Assembly: GCA_005223375.1 (NCBI GenBank)
Contig: RXOD01003800.1
Coordinates: 1-64,000 of the forward strand
Direction of reading: 5' to 3'
Source of the DNA: Amoebophrya sp. AT5.2
Taxonomy: Eukaryota > Sar > Dinophyceae > Syndiniales > Amoebophryaceae
DNA length: 64,000 nt
Shown here: positions 35,712 through 47,300 of the stretch, piece by piece
Numbering within the stretch: position 1 is the stretch's first letter
Layout: each line of letters starts with the position of its first letter
Program-made: the position numbers and the translations under genes
Notes under the pieces: generated by a model
What the model was told of the DNA's origin: nothing
The model's input: the letters and a program-made list of their open reading frames with translations, nothing else
Database searches by the model: none

Positions 35712-37847
35712 TTAGTGTCGCATCCCGCCGTCGCCGTCCGGTCCGCCGCTATTCCGGCTTCTTGATGTCGAGCGCAGCCGCGGCTGCCGCAGCTTGCTCA
35801 TTGGGTACGCTTCGTCCCGATTGAATCCACCTGTTTTGTTCGACGCGTAGCTCGTCGGCGTCGGGTTCATGCTTTTTTTCGCGACTGTCGCACCCGCCGG
35901 CACATTCCCCTGATAGCCTGCTCTCGGCGTCGTGACGATGCGATTCGCATTCGTGTTCCTGTTCTTGTTCGTAGAGGACGCATACTGCTGATACGTCATC
36001 GTTTTGTTCCAGGACCCTGCACCAGCAGCAGCGCCGCCAGCGTTCGCTAGACCGTGAGAACCGCGACCAGCGTTCGGGTCGCGGTTCTCACGGTCTAGGG
36101 AACGCTTCTCACGGTCTAGGGAACCCTGGCGGCTGTTTGGGCGGAAATCGCGGTCGCGGCTCGCAGAGCGGGGGCGAGAAGTCGAGTGATGTTGCTGCTG
36201 ATGGTTCCCGGCGGTTCCGCGAAATCCGGCAAAGTTCGAGTTACTATGGCTCGAGGCAGGACCGCCCGCGTGTTGGCCTGGAAGCTGCCCGCTCGGGCCC
36301 CGCTCGGGCGGCGGGAAGATGTTGTTTCCGCTGCCCGAGCGGGGCCTCGAAGTGGAGCGAAAATCGCGATCGCGAGACGCACTGCGGCTCCGGAAATTTT
36401 GGTGTGATGAAGATGTTGCGGCTCCCCCGGCGGCAAACCCTGCGCCTGCGTGGTACAGTTGTCCATGTCCATGAACAGCTTCAGTGTTTTGATGGTAGAC
36501 TGGCTCGATGGCGGGACGCGGGCGGTCACTCCGAATCCCCGCAGGCTGTTGCGGGTCATAAGTGGTTTTCTTGTTGGGCCGCAACCCCGTGTCGATGCGC
36601 GACGATACCTGGCGCACGTATTTTGGGTTCACGCGCGGACTTGCTGGTCTTTGATGCGGATCCGCTGCGCCGCTCGTTCCGAAGCCCAGTCCGCGGCTCG
36701 TGTTTAACAAACCGCTGCCGCTGCGGTTCAATTGCGCGGGTGCATTCCGACTTTTGTTATTTGCAAAACTGGTTCCGGCGCGGTGGTTACTACCCGACGG
36801 CGCTCCACCTTGGAACAGGTTTTTATTTGTCGGCTGCGTTCGCGAGAAACTGGTGTTCAGATCCTGCCTGCCGTTGGTGTAGGTGGTCGAAAAGTTGTTG
36901 ATCTTGCTCAAGCTGGAATCGTGCTGCATCGTTCGACTGGACGGCGCGAAGGTCTTTTTGTTGCCTGTGCCGGATGTTGCGCTTTCGGACGCTCCTGGTC
37001 CACCTCCCGTGCGAGCAGCACCTGCACGCGGGGAGCCGCCGACACGGAAGTTTAGCATTCCCGTGGTGCGACCGGCGGCGGGCAGCGCGGCCGCAGCCTT
37101 GTCGCCTCCACCTCCTCCTCCGCCTGTCGTCGTGGAGGACTTCATCGGCCGGCTCTCCACGTCCGGCTTCAAGAAGTCCGCAAACGCCGCGGCGAAGGTG
37201 CTACCGCTGGTGCCCCTAGCGCTTTGATCTCCGGGGGCGGCGCTCTCCGATTCCTGCGACCGCCTCCTTTCAGTTGCGTTGTTGTTCGCGGTGGCGCCGT
37301 GGTCCCCAGATGACGGATAGCCCTCTTGCTGCGAGGACAGCGGCAGAGCAGAACCAGCAGGATACTCCGACTCATCAACCACACCGGAAAGCGCAGACGA
37401 TGACGCTTGGGCATTTGCTGCAAGGCCCCCGATGATACCGGCGTCGAAATGACTGCTCGCCCCACCAGATGGCCGCGCGCTTGGCGACACGCCGCGTGTC
37501 ATGAGGTCGGAGTGTACGGATTGCACAAGCCCACTGCTCACGCGCATGCCAGCAGGTTGTTGGTGCGTGTCATTGCTCGCATTTTGCCCTGGGCGGCCCC
37601 GCCCTGCTCCTGATGTTCTCGTATTCTCATTGAAGCGGCCTGGAGACTGGGAGCGCTGCCGCTGAACACCGAGGTCGGACTTCCCAAGGAGCACTCGCGA
37701 AGACGGTGACGTCCCGCGGAACATCGGCTTGTCGTGGTAGTCGGAAGAACCTCCTCCCGCCCCGGTGCGTCTCGCGGAGAGCGAGCGCGGCGCCGATGCG
37801 GAACCTGGCGTGAGTTGAAGATTTTCGTCGCTCGTGGTCGTCGCCAT
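35712..37847 (-). CDS. Disordered S/R/N/G-rich protein
   Basis: Single-exon ORF of 711 residues, ATG at 37847 and stop TAG at 35712. The whole chain is low-complexity: Ser, Gly, Asn, Arg and Pro dominate, with recurring blocks such as SRSASRDRDFRSTSRPRSGS and SLDREKRSLDREN. No folded domain, signal peptide or membrane segment is seen. The Arg-Ser-type blocks suggest a phosphorylated, possibly RNA- or cytoskeleton-associated scaffold; this is inference from composition. It starts 28 bp after the stop codon of the myosin ORF on the same strand. The myosin tail has a similar composition, so one combined gene was considered, but in-frame stops on both sides argue for two. The stretch TTCTTGTTATACCGTAG just before the ATG could serve as a trans-splice acceptor. 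Confidence 0.68.
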   Translation of the reverse strand: MATTTSDENLQLTPGSASAPRSLSARRTGAGGGSSDYHDKPMFRGTSPSSRVLLGKSDLGVQRQRSQSPGRFNENTRTSGAGRGRPGQNASNDTHQQPAGMRVSSGLVQSVHSDLMTRGVSPSARPSGGASSHFDAGIIGGLAANAQASSSALSGVVDESEYPAGSALPLSSQQEGYPSSGDHGATANNNATERRRSQESESAAPGDQSARGTSGSTFAAAFADFLKPDVESRPMKSSTTTGGGGGGGDKAAAALPAAGRTTGMLNFRVGGSPRAGAARTGGGPGASESATSGTGNKKTFAPSSRTMQHDSSLSKINNFSTTYTNGRQDLNTSFSRTQPTNKNLFQGGAPSGSNHRAGTSFANNKSRNAPAQLNRSGSGLLNTSRGLGFGTSGAADPHQRPASPRVNPKYVRQVSSRIDTGLRPNKKTTYDPQQPAGIRSDRPRPAIEPVYHQNTEAVHGHGQLYHAGAGFAAGGAATSSSHQNFRSRSASRDRDFRSTSRPRSGSGNNIFPPPERGPSGQLPGQHAGGPASSHSNSNFAGFRGTAGNHQQQHHSTSRPRSASRDRDFRPNSRQGSLDREKRSLDRENRDPNAGRGSHGLANAGGAAAGAGSWNKTMTYQQYASSTNKNRNTNANRIVTTPRAGYQGNVPAGATVAKKSMNPTPTSYASNKTGGFNRDEAYPMSKLRQPRLRSTSRSRNSGGPDGDGGMRH
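36297..36345. repeat. 13-bp perfect inverted repeat in coding sequence
   Basis: GCCCCGCTCGGGC (36297-36309) and its exact complement GCCCGAGCGGGGC (36333-36345) are separated by 23 nt inside the S/R-rich ORF. It could form a strong hairpin in the mRNA; it may also be a by-product of repetitive GC-rich coding. Confidence 0.5.
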
Positions 37848-37875
37848 TTATTAGTTACCTACGGTATAACAAGAA

Positions 37876-40800
37876 CTAGAACAGCGAAAAAAGTAAAAGC
37901 ATGATACGGCTTCTCCCCGCGGAGACGCTTCTGTTTTGCTGTTGGCTGTTTCGTCCTGCTCCTCCTGCGCGAGGCCCCCAGTCGTTACTTATGCTGCGTT
38001 CTCTGGGGTGACTGCCACTCCGTCCCACACCTCCTGCTCCCGAGCGGAAGTCTGCGCTCCGACTTCGATTCCGACCCTGGCTTCCTGCGGAGGGGCCGCG
38101 GCCGAACCCGCTAGAAGCTGTACTTGTCAGTTTCGGCGCAGGGATCTTGTTCCAGGCGTTCCCGGCGGCTTTTCCCAGGAGGTTCGGTGCCTCGTCGTGG
38201 CTGTCAGCTTGAAAGCGCTTCGCCAGCGTGCTCGGGTTCAGCTGCCGCGGCTGGCTCAGGGCCTCCATGCGCACACGTTGATCGGCAGCTTTTCTCGAGA
38301 CCGATGAAGGAGACACCTTTCTCCCTGGCAAGTTGGGATTGTTTGACGTCGCGGGCTTCCTGAAAGCGGTGGAAGCCACGGTCTTATTGCTCGCAGTTGT
38401 AGCAGGTTGCCTCGCAGCGTCACCGGATGAGGACTGTTGCGGGAGCTGCTTGCTACCGACAGAACCATCCGATAGACTAGCCGCGGCCGTCGCCGCAGAA
38501 GTTGTGAAATTTGGTTTTCCGCCTCCGAACCCAAACAACGAGCTGCTTCCAGGCTTCGTTGTACTGGACGCCGCACTTACGGATGCTGACGCTGGGGCTG
38601 GGTCAGCGGATCGGGCTGCAGAAGACGCAGAAGATGAAGTGGGATCTATAGCCGCAGCAGCTGCTGACGAGGGCGCCACCCCCGCGGAAGATTTCAGGTT
38701 GAGGTTCAGGTCGCTTTGGTTGATCGAGGCTGGTGGTTCGATCAAGAGAGATTCATCGTCAACTTGCTTCTGGTTATTTTCAGCGTGGTCAACCGCTCTC
38801 TTACTGCGCCCACCCGCTTCAACGTCCTGAAGAATGCGCTGCAATTCTTCTGCGGGGACGCCGCCCAGCGTGCTGTTCAGGCCGTTGTCGTCGTCGAGCG
38901 CGATTGGGGAACACGCGCCGCCGCGCCGTGAGGACCTGGACGAACCTAGGCCCTTTAGAACCGGAGAAAAACTGCCTTCGATCAACGACAAATTCGGCGT
39001 GCGGAGGGCGCGTTTCTTGCGGCGGCGGATCACCAGCACCTTCAAGCTGGCGCAGAGGAGGAAGGCCTGGAGCAGAGGACGGTTAGAATTTCATATTACA
39101 TTGTTGCTCCGCTGCTGCAGAAGCAGATACTACTGACGCTACGGATACAATCAATTTACAAGGGTAAGATGTAGATGGGTGGCGCAAAAATAAGTGCACT
39201 ACTTTTAGTGTTCGGTCCACAGCTTTTCTGTGCTTCAAGAACGCGGCGTCGCTTTTCCGCTGGCGTATTTCCCGAATCTCCGTATCCGCAGCGTACTCCT
39301 CGTCGTCCCAAATGTCCCGCTCTTGCTGCTCCAGAGAGCGGCGTCTCCCTGCTTCGCGCTGCAACTCCGCCGAGTGGTGTGCTCGCGCCAGCAGTGTCTC
39401 CGCCTGGTCCTCCACCGAGCGCTGCCAGTCCAGCTCGACCTCTTGTCGCCTTTTCTCCGCCAGTGCGCGTTCCTCTTCTGCTCTTCTCTGCTCCTCCTCC
39501 AGCCGCCGCTGCTCTTCCTCGCGCAATCGCTGCTCCTCTGCGAGCTGTGCCGCTCGCTCCTCACGGATCGCGCCCCAGCGCCTCCGCTGCTCGCGGATGA
39601 ATATCTTTAGGTAGCAGATTCTCTTGAACTCGAGCAGCCAGAAAGCGGCGCGCCGCTTGCGGACGCGCACCTGCAGATTCGCTCGGACGCGCTTGATGAA
39701 GCGCCGGCCGTAAACGTGCAGGAGGAGCATGCGCCACAAGTGGCGGAGGAGCCAGCGCGCTCGGAGTCGGTACCGCACGCGACAGAGCCATGCGTCCAGA
39801 CCGTGCGCTACCCGGAGCACGTAGCGTATCTGAGCAGTAATACCTTCCTAATGTTGAGGTTGACTCCAATTCCAAGGTACACTTCGACTCGAACGAGTTC
39901 GAGTCCAGTTTTGGTGATTTCAGTTAGTCTCAATCTGCATCTACTCCGAGGAAGTAATCAGCTTTTCCCTTGCTCTTTGCACCACCATCTCCATGCACCT
40001 ACTGCTTCGTAGTCCGTGGTCGAACCAATTTTCTATGAATGAAGTTGAAGATCACTTCTGCACCTGCACGGAAATAAATTTGGGTCCTCTGTTGAGCAAG
40101 CGATGAACATCAATTACCTTCTTCGCCAGGCTGTCCTTCCTGCGTTCCTTGATGTAGAAACGTGCCCGGAGTAGCCAACGACGCAGCCGGACGTAGTTGT
40201 GAGCTGCCCGCGCGAGTCCCGTGACCAACGCCCGCTGTCGCACATCCTTCATTAGGCTCTTCACGTAAAGCGTGAACCTCACCGCCCACAGACAGCGCCT
40301 CAGCTTCTTCTTCCACACCGTTTTACGCAGTTTCGCCAAAACTGCGCCATCCGCGCTGGCACCGTTCGCACGCAAGGCTTCCAACACAGCCATGCGGCCC
40401 GCTTTGAGGAACAGTCTGGTTGTGCCGGTCGTCCACTCCGATTTCGGAACTTCGAAGGCCACCATCAGAGCCTCGACAAACATTCGTGCGTCCAGACCTT
40501 GAAACTCCGGCGGCAGAAGCGGAAGGAAGCGCTGCATCAAGTCGCCGAAGGGGACGCGGTTCGGGTAGCCGTCATGCATCATGCGAACGAGCTCAATCGT
40601 TCCTGACTGGATCATCTGGTCGAGGACGATCTGGCCGTTGAATTTTCCCGGGAGCTGCTCGGCATTCGGTTTGAAGCACCGGATGTAGTGAAGCGAACAC
40701 CCCTCGAGCGTGCTCATCAGCTGCTCGAGGTTCGTGACGTACTTCTTGCCGATAGTGGTTGCAGACGGGGCGACGTCCGGGACGAGTTGGCAAGCGTTTT

Positions 40801-43308
40801 CGTCCGCGAGCTGCTTCACGAGCGGGCTCACACTGGCGCGAATTGCCTGTTCCGTGGCCTGCTTCAGCGACGTGTTGTTTTTCTCGATCCAGTTCCACGT
40901 TTCGTATTCGACCTCCCCCGCGTAATGATTGATGACGAAGCCGGCGTTCTTTGCGAGAGCAAGTTTGCGCTTACTCTTGCGACCGATGAAGGGCTCCTTT
41001 ACGTTCGTCCTCCGAGCGTTGTGCAGACTTTCGCAGAACTTCTCGTCCGTCGCCGCCTGCAGCCCCTTAGCTGCCTGCTTGTTGTAGTCGTCTAGAGACC
41101 CCAGCACGAATTTGATGTCCGTCAGCACGGGTTCGGCATCGGGCAACGGGATCGCCGTCCACTGCAGCCCTTCCCGCTGGTACCAGTCCTGCTCCGCAAC
41201 GAGGACTTTCTCCACGAAAAACTGCTGCAGGCGCTCGTTCGCGAGATTGATGCACAACTGCTCCAGCGAGTTGGTTTGTAGGCACTCAAAGCCGTAGATG
41301 TCCAGGATGCCGATGTAATTGCGGTGCTCTTCCCCAATTTCCATCGCTTTGTTTACCTTCTCCACGATGAAATCGAACAGCCGCGCGTACAGAATCTTGA
41401 TCAAACTCTGGAGCGCCCCGTTCGCTTGGTCGCGGTTGAGGCGCTGGACGACGAAGGAATCTTTGTCCCGACGAGCGATCACGTTTGACAAAATCGTGAG
41501 AGAATCGACCAGATTTCTGTCGTCGAAGCCGGCCAGGTCGCAAGCGTACGTGAACTCTTCCGAATTGTTCAGCTGCGGCATCTCCCATTCGCCCACGAAT
41601 TCGCACTCCCCAAGGTGGATGAGAGCGGCGAGTAAGGCGAACACGTCGCCAGCGCTCTCCTTGAGGTTGATGAACTCCAGGCCCTTTTCTAACACTCTGA
41701 AGTTTTCAGCGTCCTCGCGGGATGCTGCTCGTGTTTGAAGGAGCTTGTAAGACTGGGTCGGACGGAGAAAGAATTCGTTGAGGTCCTTGCTGCCAGCAAA
41801 CATCTCGTAGAAGACGTGATACCTGTTGACAGAATTATTGATGAGAAGTCAGCTGACCGCAATCGTTTGCTTTGGATTGGAGCTTCACCTTCAACAGCAG
41901 CTCCGTCCAGCTCCATCAAGAACAAAACAATAGAATAAAGCTGCTGCTCCTGCACGACGGTCACCATAAAACATTGGCGGGAACCGGAAAAGCTTGAGGA
42001 GCTTCTATCTCAGAAGTGGCCACGTAGTACGTTCGCTCGTCCGGACACGAGTTGAGAACGCGGCTCTTCTCCAGCAGGTACGTTCGGACTTCCGCTCCAA
42101 CAAGACTGCCAACCGGATTGAAGCACAGATTGTTGTACTTCCCGAAACGTGAGGAGTTACCTGCTCCAGTCATCGTGATTGCGTGATGAATGATTTCATC
42201 TTTTAGAAGCGAGAAGGAGAATTTGAGAGGCAGCAGCTACACCTCAAGAAATGCGAAGTAGAAGTAGTAGTTGCAGCCAGTGGTCTCGTCTACTTTCATA
42301 ATCAAGTAGTAAGTCTGTCCAGGTGGGTCGCTCTCGCTGCTTAAACCCATGTAGGCGTTTCGTATCAGTACCGTTTCGGATCGTGGTTGCGTTCCCGAAG
42401 CTCTCAAGTAGCGGGCTCGCAGCAGAGAGGATGTTCTCCTGCACGCTTGCTGCCTGGCTCTGTTCCGTGCGTGACCGCTCCCCGAGGAACTTCATCACAA
42501 TCTTCGCGGTCTCTGTTTTTCCGGCCCCCGATTCCCCGGAGATCACCATTGCCTGCGACTCTTTATCACACAGCAGCTGGCGGTAGGCGAGGTCCGCTAG
42601 CGCATAGGGGTGGGGTGGTTTTGCGTGGATGCTTGTCAGGTGCTTGTACTCGAGCCGCTTCTGATCCGTGTCCAGGTACACTGGCTTGTACGGATTCACC
42701 GCAAACAAAACCGCTCCGGTGAACGTGTAGATCTGGTCCTCCTGGTACCGGCGGCGTACGTTGTCCAAAATGTTGGCCTCATCCAGAAAAGTGAGACTCG
42801 TGCAGTCCGGTTTCCCAACCTGCTTCGACTGATTCATCAGAGTACGAAATGGCGACGGCCCGCTGTGCCGCGGCTGCTGCCCAAAGCTTCCGCTCAACCG
42901 ACCACCCCCGCCGCTGCTGTGCCGGAACGTCGATGACGATGAGCCACCTCTGGTGGAGAGAGCTTTTCCCCCAGCAAGCTGCTCATCAGCGCTGCGCGGG
43001 AAGATTCGTGTCCCAGCTTTCACCAGATACGCCTTGCTGGCACTCGTACTACTGGCGCGGTCGCGATTGTGATTTTCGCCCTCGACCTCATTCTCCACTT
43101 TCACGGAGTTTCCATCAGCGTACACCACCTTCGCCGGTACATACCCCTGTAAAGGCTCCGCGATCCAAACGAGATCTCCCACCGCGAAAGAAGAAGACGG
43201 CGTTGACGGAAGTGTTTCCGGCCCGGTAGTGGGATGCTGCCGCGCGCCAGGACCTAGTGGCGGGCCGGACCATGTGGACGACGGCGCCGGCGCTGTCCAC
43301 ATGGACAT
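37876..43308 (-). CDS. Myosin heavy chain with SH3-like N-terminus, long lever arm and disordered tail
   Basis: Five exons, 43308-42372, 42160-42031, 41822-40118, 39829-39203 and 39066-37876, all GT-AG and in phase; 1,529 residues. ATP-driven actin motor. An SH3-like segment (FAVGDLVWIAEPLQGYVPAK) precedes the motor. P-loop GESGAGKT lies near residue 260, switch I NSSRFGKY at the exon 1/2 junction, switch II DIYGFE, then EQLCINLANERLQQFF and HYIRCFKPN (actin-binding cleft region). The lever arm carries many basic, IQ-like helices (residues about 870-1,000), followed by an E/R/Q coiled coil. The last 390 residues are S/A/N-rich and disordered with SVSAGRSR-like motifs. No MyTH4, FERM or other cargo domain is seen, and I would not assign a class. 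A Ser/Gly-rich insertion separates the SH3-like part from the motor. Confidence 0.94.
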
Positions 43309-44352
43309 GATCGCGATCGTCGCAAAAGACTAACGGAAGAAGCAATACCAATACCCCAGCAACCTCCCCACGTCAACGCAGCCGCAACCGCATGCTCCTT
43401 TGTATTTGTAACAACTGCACTGTCGTGAACGGCGTTGTTAGTTGCTGCCTAACAAGTAGCTTGCGCGCGTGATGCAGCAACAGAACTACATCTAAACAAA
43501 GTGCATCTCATCGATAGCGATACAGCTAAGCGTGACTGCTTCTGCTACTAGGTTGTACTTTTTCTGGCCACCGGCTCACGAGTTTTTCGTCAAGAAACGA
43601 ACGCCCTAGACGCAAGTGACAGATGAGCAGGAGGACGATGCAACTGCAAGTCATTTTTGAGGGTGCTGCGATTTTTGAAAACAAAGCGGTGCTGCATACC
43701 GGATGCACTTGAAAACCAACTCTCTCACGACAAAAGCGAGCAGCTGGAACTTAACACGCCGAGAACGATAGCGATTGCTTCTGCGAATTTGTCACGGCCA
43801 TTTACGTCCTCCTCCTCGAAGAACGCTGCAGTATTGCATACTGTCACTGTGGTCGATGATTCTTAGTCCCTCGTCGAGCTCGCGATCATCGAGATCATGC
43901 TTCTGTCGCGTGTTATGCTTCATCTAGCGTAGAAAAGTGAGGCGTGGTGTTTTATCGAGTGTGCCAAAGCCGATCCGTCATCAATTTTAGCTTTACGCAT
44001 GCCGATGTCGATTTTCCACCTCGACCATGAAACTACAACCGCAACCAATAAGACTGCGGTACCTAGTCGAGGACCTCGTCATCGGTGATGCACTAGATTT
44101 TGTCGCGCTCGCATCTTGTTCTTTTACTTTATTATCGCTCGGGAAGACGAAGAGGAAGATGAAGTAGAAAGCCACAAGCTACTACATCGACCTTCACGTC
44201 GTAGACGTACGTTGTATTTGATCCCGCGAGAAAGAAGATCTAGATCTTCTATAAATACAACATCACGAGAGCAGTATAGATCAAACAACCCCTGTCGCGC
44301 TACCGCAGAACGAGTCTTCATCGCTTCGCGCTGCTCCTTCGCCGACGAGTCT
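43309..44352. other. Intergenic spacer
   Basis: About 1 kb between the myosin start and the stop of the giant gene. I see no exon or RNA gene, only the tandem repeat at its right edge. Confidence 0.45.
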
Positions 44353-44377
44353 TCATCGCTTCGCGCTGCTCCTTCGC
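44311..44377. repeat. 35-bp tandem repeat spanning the giant gene's stop codon
   Basis: A 32-bp unit beginning CGAGTCTTCATCGCTTCG occurs at 44311-44342 and 44346-44377 (period 35). The stop codon TGA of the giant ORF (44355-44353) lies within the right copy, and the same triplet recurs in the left copy. Confidence 0.7.
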
Positions 44378-47300
44378 GCTGCTGCTTCGCGACGAAGCAA
44401 GGAGTTTCCCGGCGAATTCGAAGCCTCCATGTCCATTCCGTCCAAAAACGAGGAATCCAGATACCGACCGCCTCCCGGCGTCTCGGCGTCCCCTTCTCCA
44501 AACCCGCCGTCCGCGGCCCCCGGACCCCAGAAGTCGTCTCCCTCGTACTTCGCCGCCTCGCGTTTCTTGTCCGCCATCCCTAAGAATTTCTGATACGCCT
44601 CGTCGTGCTCGCGCGCCCGCTGCTGTTGCTCGGCGGTGCCCCGGAAATTTAGCGGCTTCGCGCCCCCAACGTCGCGCTGCGAGGAAAGGAACTGTTGCGA
44701 AGCCCCTTGTGCGCCGTCCTTTCGCCTGCCGCCGTCAGGAGCAACACCGCCGCCGAATTTGAAGCTGTTCACGTTTTTCGGCGCGTCTAGGTTCGTGAGG
44801 AGCGAGGGAACACCCCCCCACTGTGCGTCTTTTCTTGCGGAGTCGTTGAGGGACAACCGCGACGTGTTCATCGCAGCGCCGAGAGAAATTTTCCTGCAAT
44901 TTCGTTCAACTTCAACCGATTGATTTACTTAGGAAAGCAAAAGCAATGAATTGACAGGAGTACTAGAAGATGTAGATGATTGATTCATCGCTGGTCCTGG
45001 TTGTTATTTTTGTATTTGGTGGTCAAAAATCATCGCGCTCGCGAAGCAGAAATGAGCAGAGAACGAAGACTAACCCACGCAGCAGATGAAGTACCTGGTA
45101 TGGCTCTCCCCGAAATCTGGTATGCCTAGATCCGGGATGATGAGTTCGTTGAGTTCCCCGAAATCCATCACCGGGCTGGCGGCATCCTTTCTCGCACTGT
45201 TGGTGTTGAAGAGGTCGAGGTTTTCCAGCAGATTGGTACTCGGTCCCTTCTGCGCTTTCTGCACCGTCTCATGCGCGGCGGCAATTTGGGAGGCGGAAAT
45301 ATGCATGTTCTTTACCTTATCCCAAGAAGCCGCCTCGATTAACTTCTTGCTGACCCGCGAATTCGGCTTGGGAGGCGCTGCTTTGTTCTGCGATGAGGAT
45401 GACGCCGCAGCAGTATTAGGAGCAGACGTCGCCGACGCCGGAACTTCAGTGCTAGTTTTGCTGCTGCCACCTTTGACGTTGCTCTCGGTCGCAGTTGTGC
45501 TGGAAGAGGCTCCCGGTCCTTTGTTACCCCCAACTTCAGCAGCGCCATTTTGGTCTTCACCGGTATTCGCCTCCCCGCTTTCATCCAACTTGATGTCTTC
45601 ACCACCAAAATTGTCGACAACATTCTGATTCTTTTCGTTTTCCTTCCCTCCTTTTTTCTGCGCTCCCTTCTTTTTCGCGGCCGTTTCTGCTAGCTTTGCT
45701 CGTCTCGCCGCGGCCTTTGCGTTCTCGCTCGCCTCGATTTCTTTCACTTTCTCTTCCACCTCCTTGGGGGTGAACTTGCCGCTCTTGCCGACGCGCGCAG
45801 CCAGATCTGCCCAGAACGTGTTCGAGGATGGGTCGAGGTCGCATCGCGCAGCCTTCAATTCCGTTATGTTCTGCCTCGTCCACACTTTCGCCCCGCCGGG
45901 CGACGATGCCGCAGAGGAAGTCGATCCCTTCGAAGGAAGCGGTTGCGCCTGCTCCTGCTCTTTTCTGCTCTTAGTCTTGTTGTTAGTCTTAGATCCCTTG
46001 TTCTCGTGCGCTTCATCAGTCGTGGGGCCAGCAGGAGTTTTGTTCTTATCCTGATGTTGCTGGTGCTGGTCCGCAGAGATGCTCAATTTGGCAGTCGTAT
46101 CCTTGACCTTGGTCTTCTTGGACTTATTTTTCTGGTCGTCTACTTCCTGTTGTTGGTCTTCCGCCGTTGCGGCAGAAGCGGACACTTTCCTCATACCTCC
46201 TGCGGTCGACGCAGCCGGGCGCGACGAGGGCCTTTCTGAAGCCAATTCTTCTTCATCGCTGTCGTCGTCGCCCATGAGGCGCTGCGTATTTTGCTTCCGC
46301 TTGTTTGGCCTGGCAGATAGGGTTCTCGCAGCAGCCGTCTGTGCTGGCCGCGTTTCGTCTTCTTGTTCCTTCTCTTTGTCAGTATTTTCTTCCACCTCCT
46401 CGAGGATGTTCAGATTGAGCTGCAAGCCAGTCAGCCCCCCGCCAGTGGACGATGAAGATGCTGCTTCCGCTGCTGATTCTTTTTTCATCGACGGCTTCTT
46501 TGCGCCGGCATTCTTTGGTCCACCTCCTTCACCCGTTTCTTTTTGCGAAAACAATTCACGACCATGCTTATCCACGCCCTTCGCGTTTTCCTTCTCACCG
46601 AACTCCTGCAGCGATAGGCCTTGTTCCTCTGCAGCGGGACGCAACTTCTCCACTAAAGATTCCGTGGTGGAGTTCTGGTTCGTCTTCGCTTCAATCTCCG
46701 GGTGTTGAGATGCGGCCACGGCTGCTGCAACGGAAGTTTTCATTTTCTTCATCGACTTGGACGAAACTAAACCTGAACCAGTACTCGCGGCATCTGCACT
46801 ACGACGTGCAGACGCGTCAGCGCCAGAAGACGACGATGCTCCACCTCCAGCAGTCTTCGGTCCCTCAGCCGAAGCAACAATCGCACTCCCCTCCTCCTCC
46901 TCGCGCGGCGGTTCGATTCCACGCGCCGCGCACCACTCCCGGAAGTGTTTCGCCTGCTCTTCGCGCTGCTTCTCTATCTTCTCCTCCAGTGCAGCCTTCT
47001 GCGCCTCCAACTGCTTCTCCCGAATTTCGCTGGCCTGACACCGCTCCAACAGGCGTTTCTTCAGCACCAGCCCCTCATTGTAAATCCTGATCGCGTCACT
47101 ATCCTTTTGCTGGATCAGCTTGTTGGCTTCCTCGACGACTTGTCTGATCTTCCTTTCAAACAGCGAACGGTCGACGTGCGTCTTCTTCAAGTCCTTCGCT
47201 TTTTCTTCTTCTTCCGCGGCCTTCTCGACGCCGCCGCGGGCCTGTTTCTCCTTCATCTGCACCTGCTGGTTGCAGTACGCCCGCCAGCTTTCGTCCTTCG

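Noticed and set aside
35712..43308. Myosin and the S/R-rich ORF as one gene
   Set aside because: In-frame stops occur on both sides of the 28-bp gap, and candidate short introns there lead straight into stops. Kept as two genes, with the close spacing reported as a finding.
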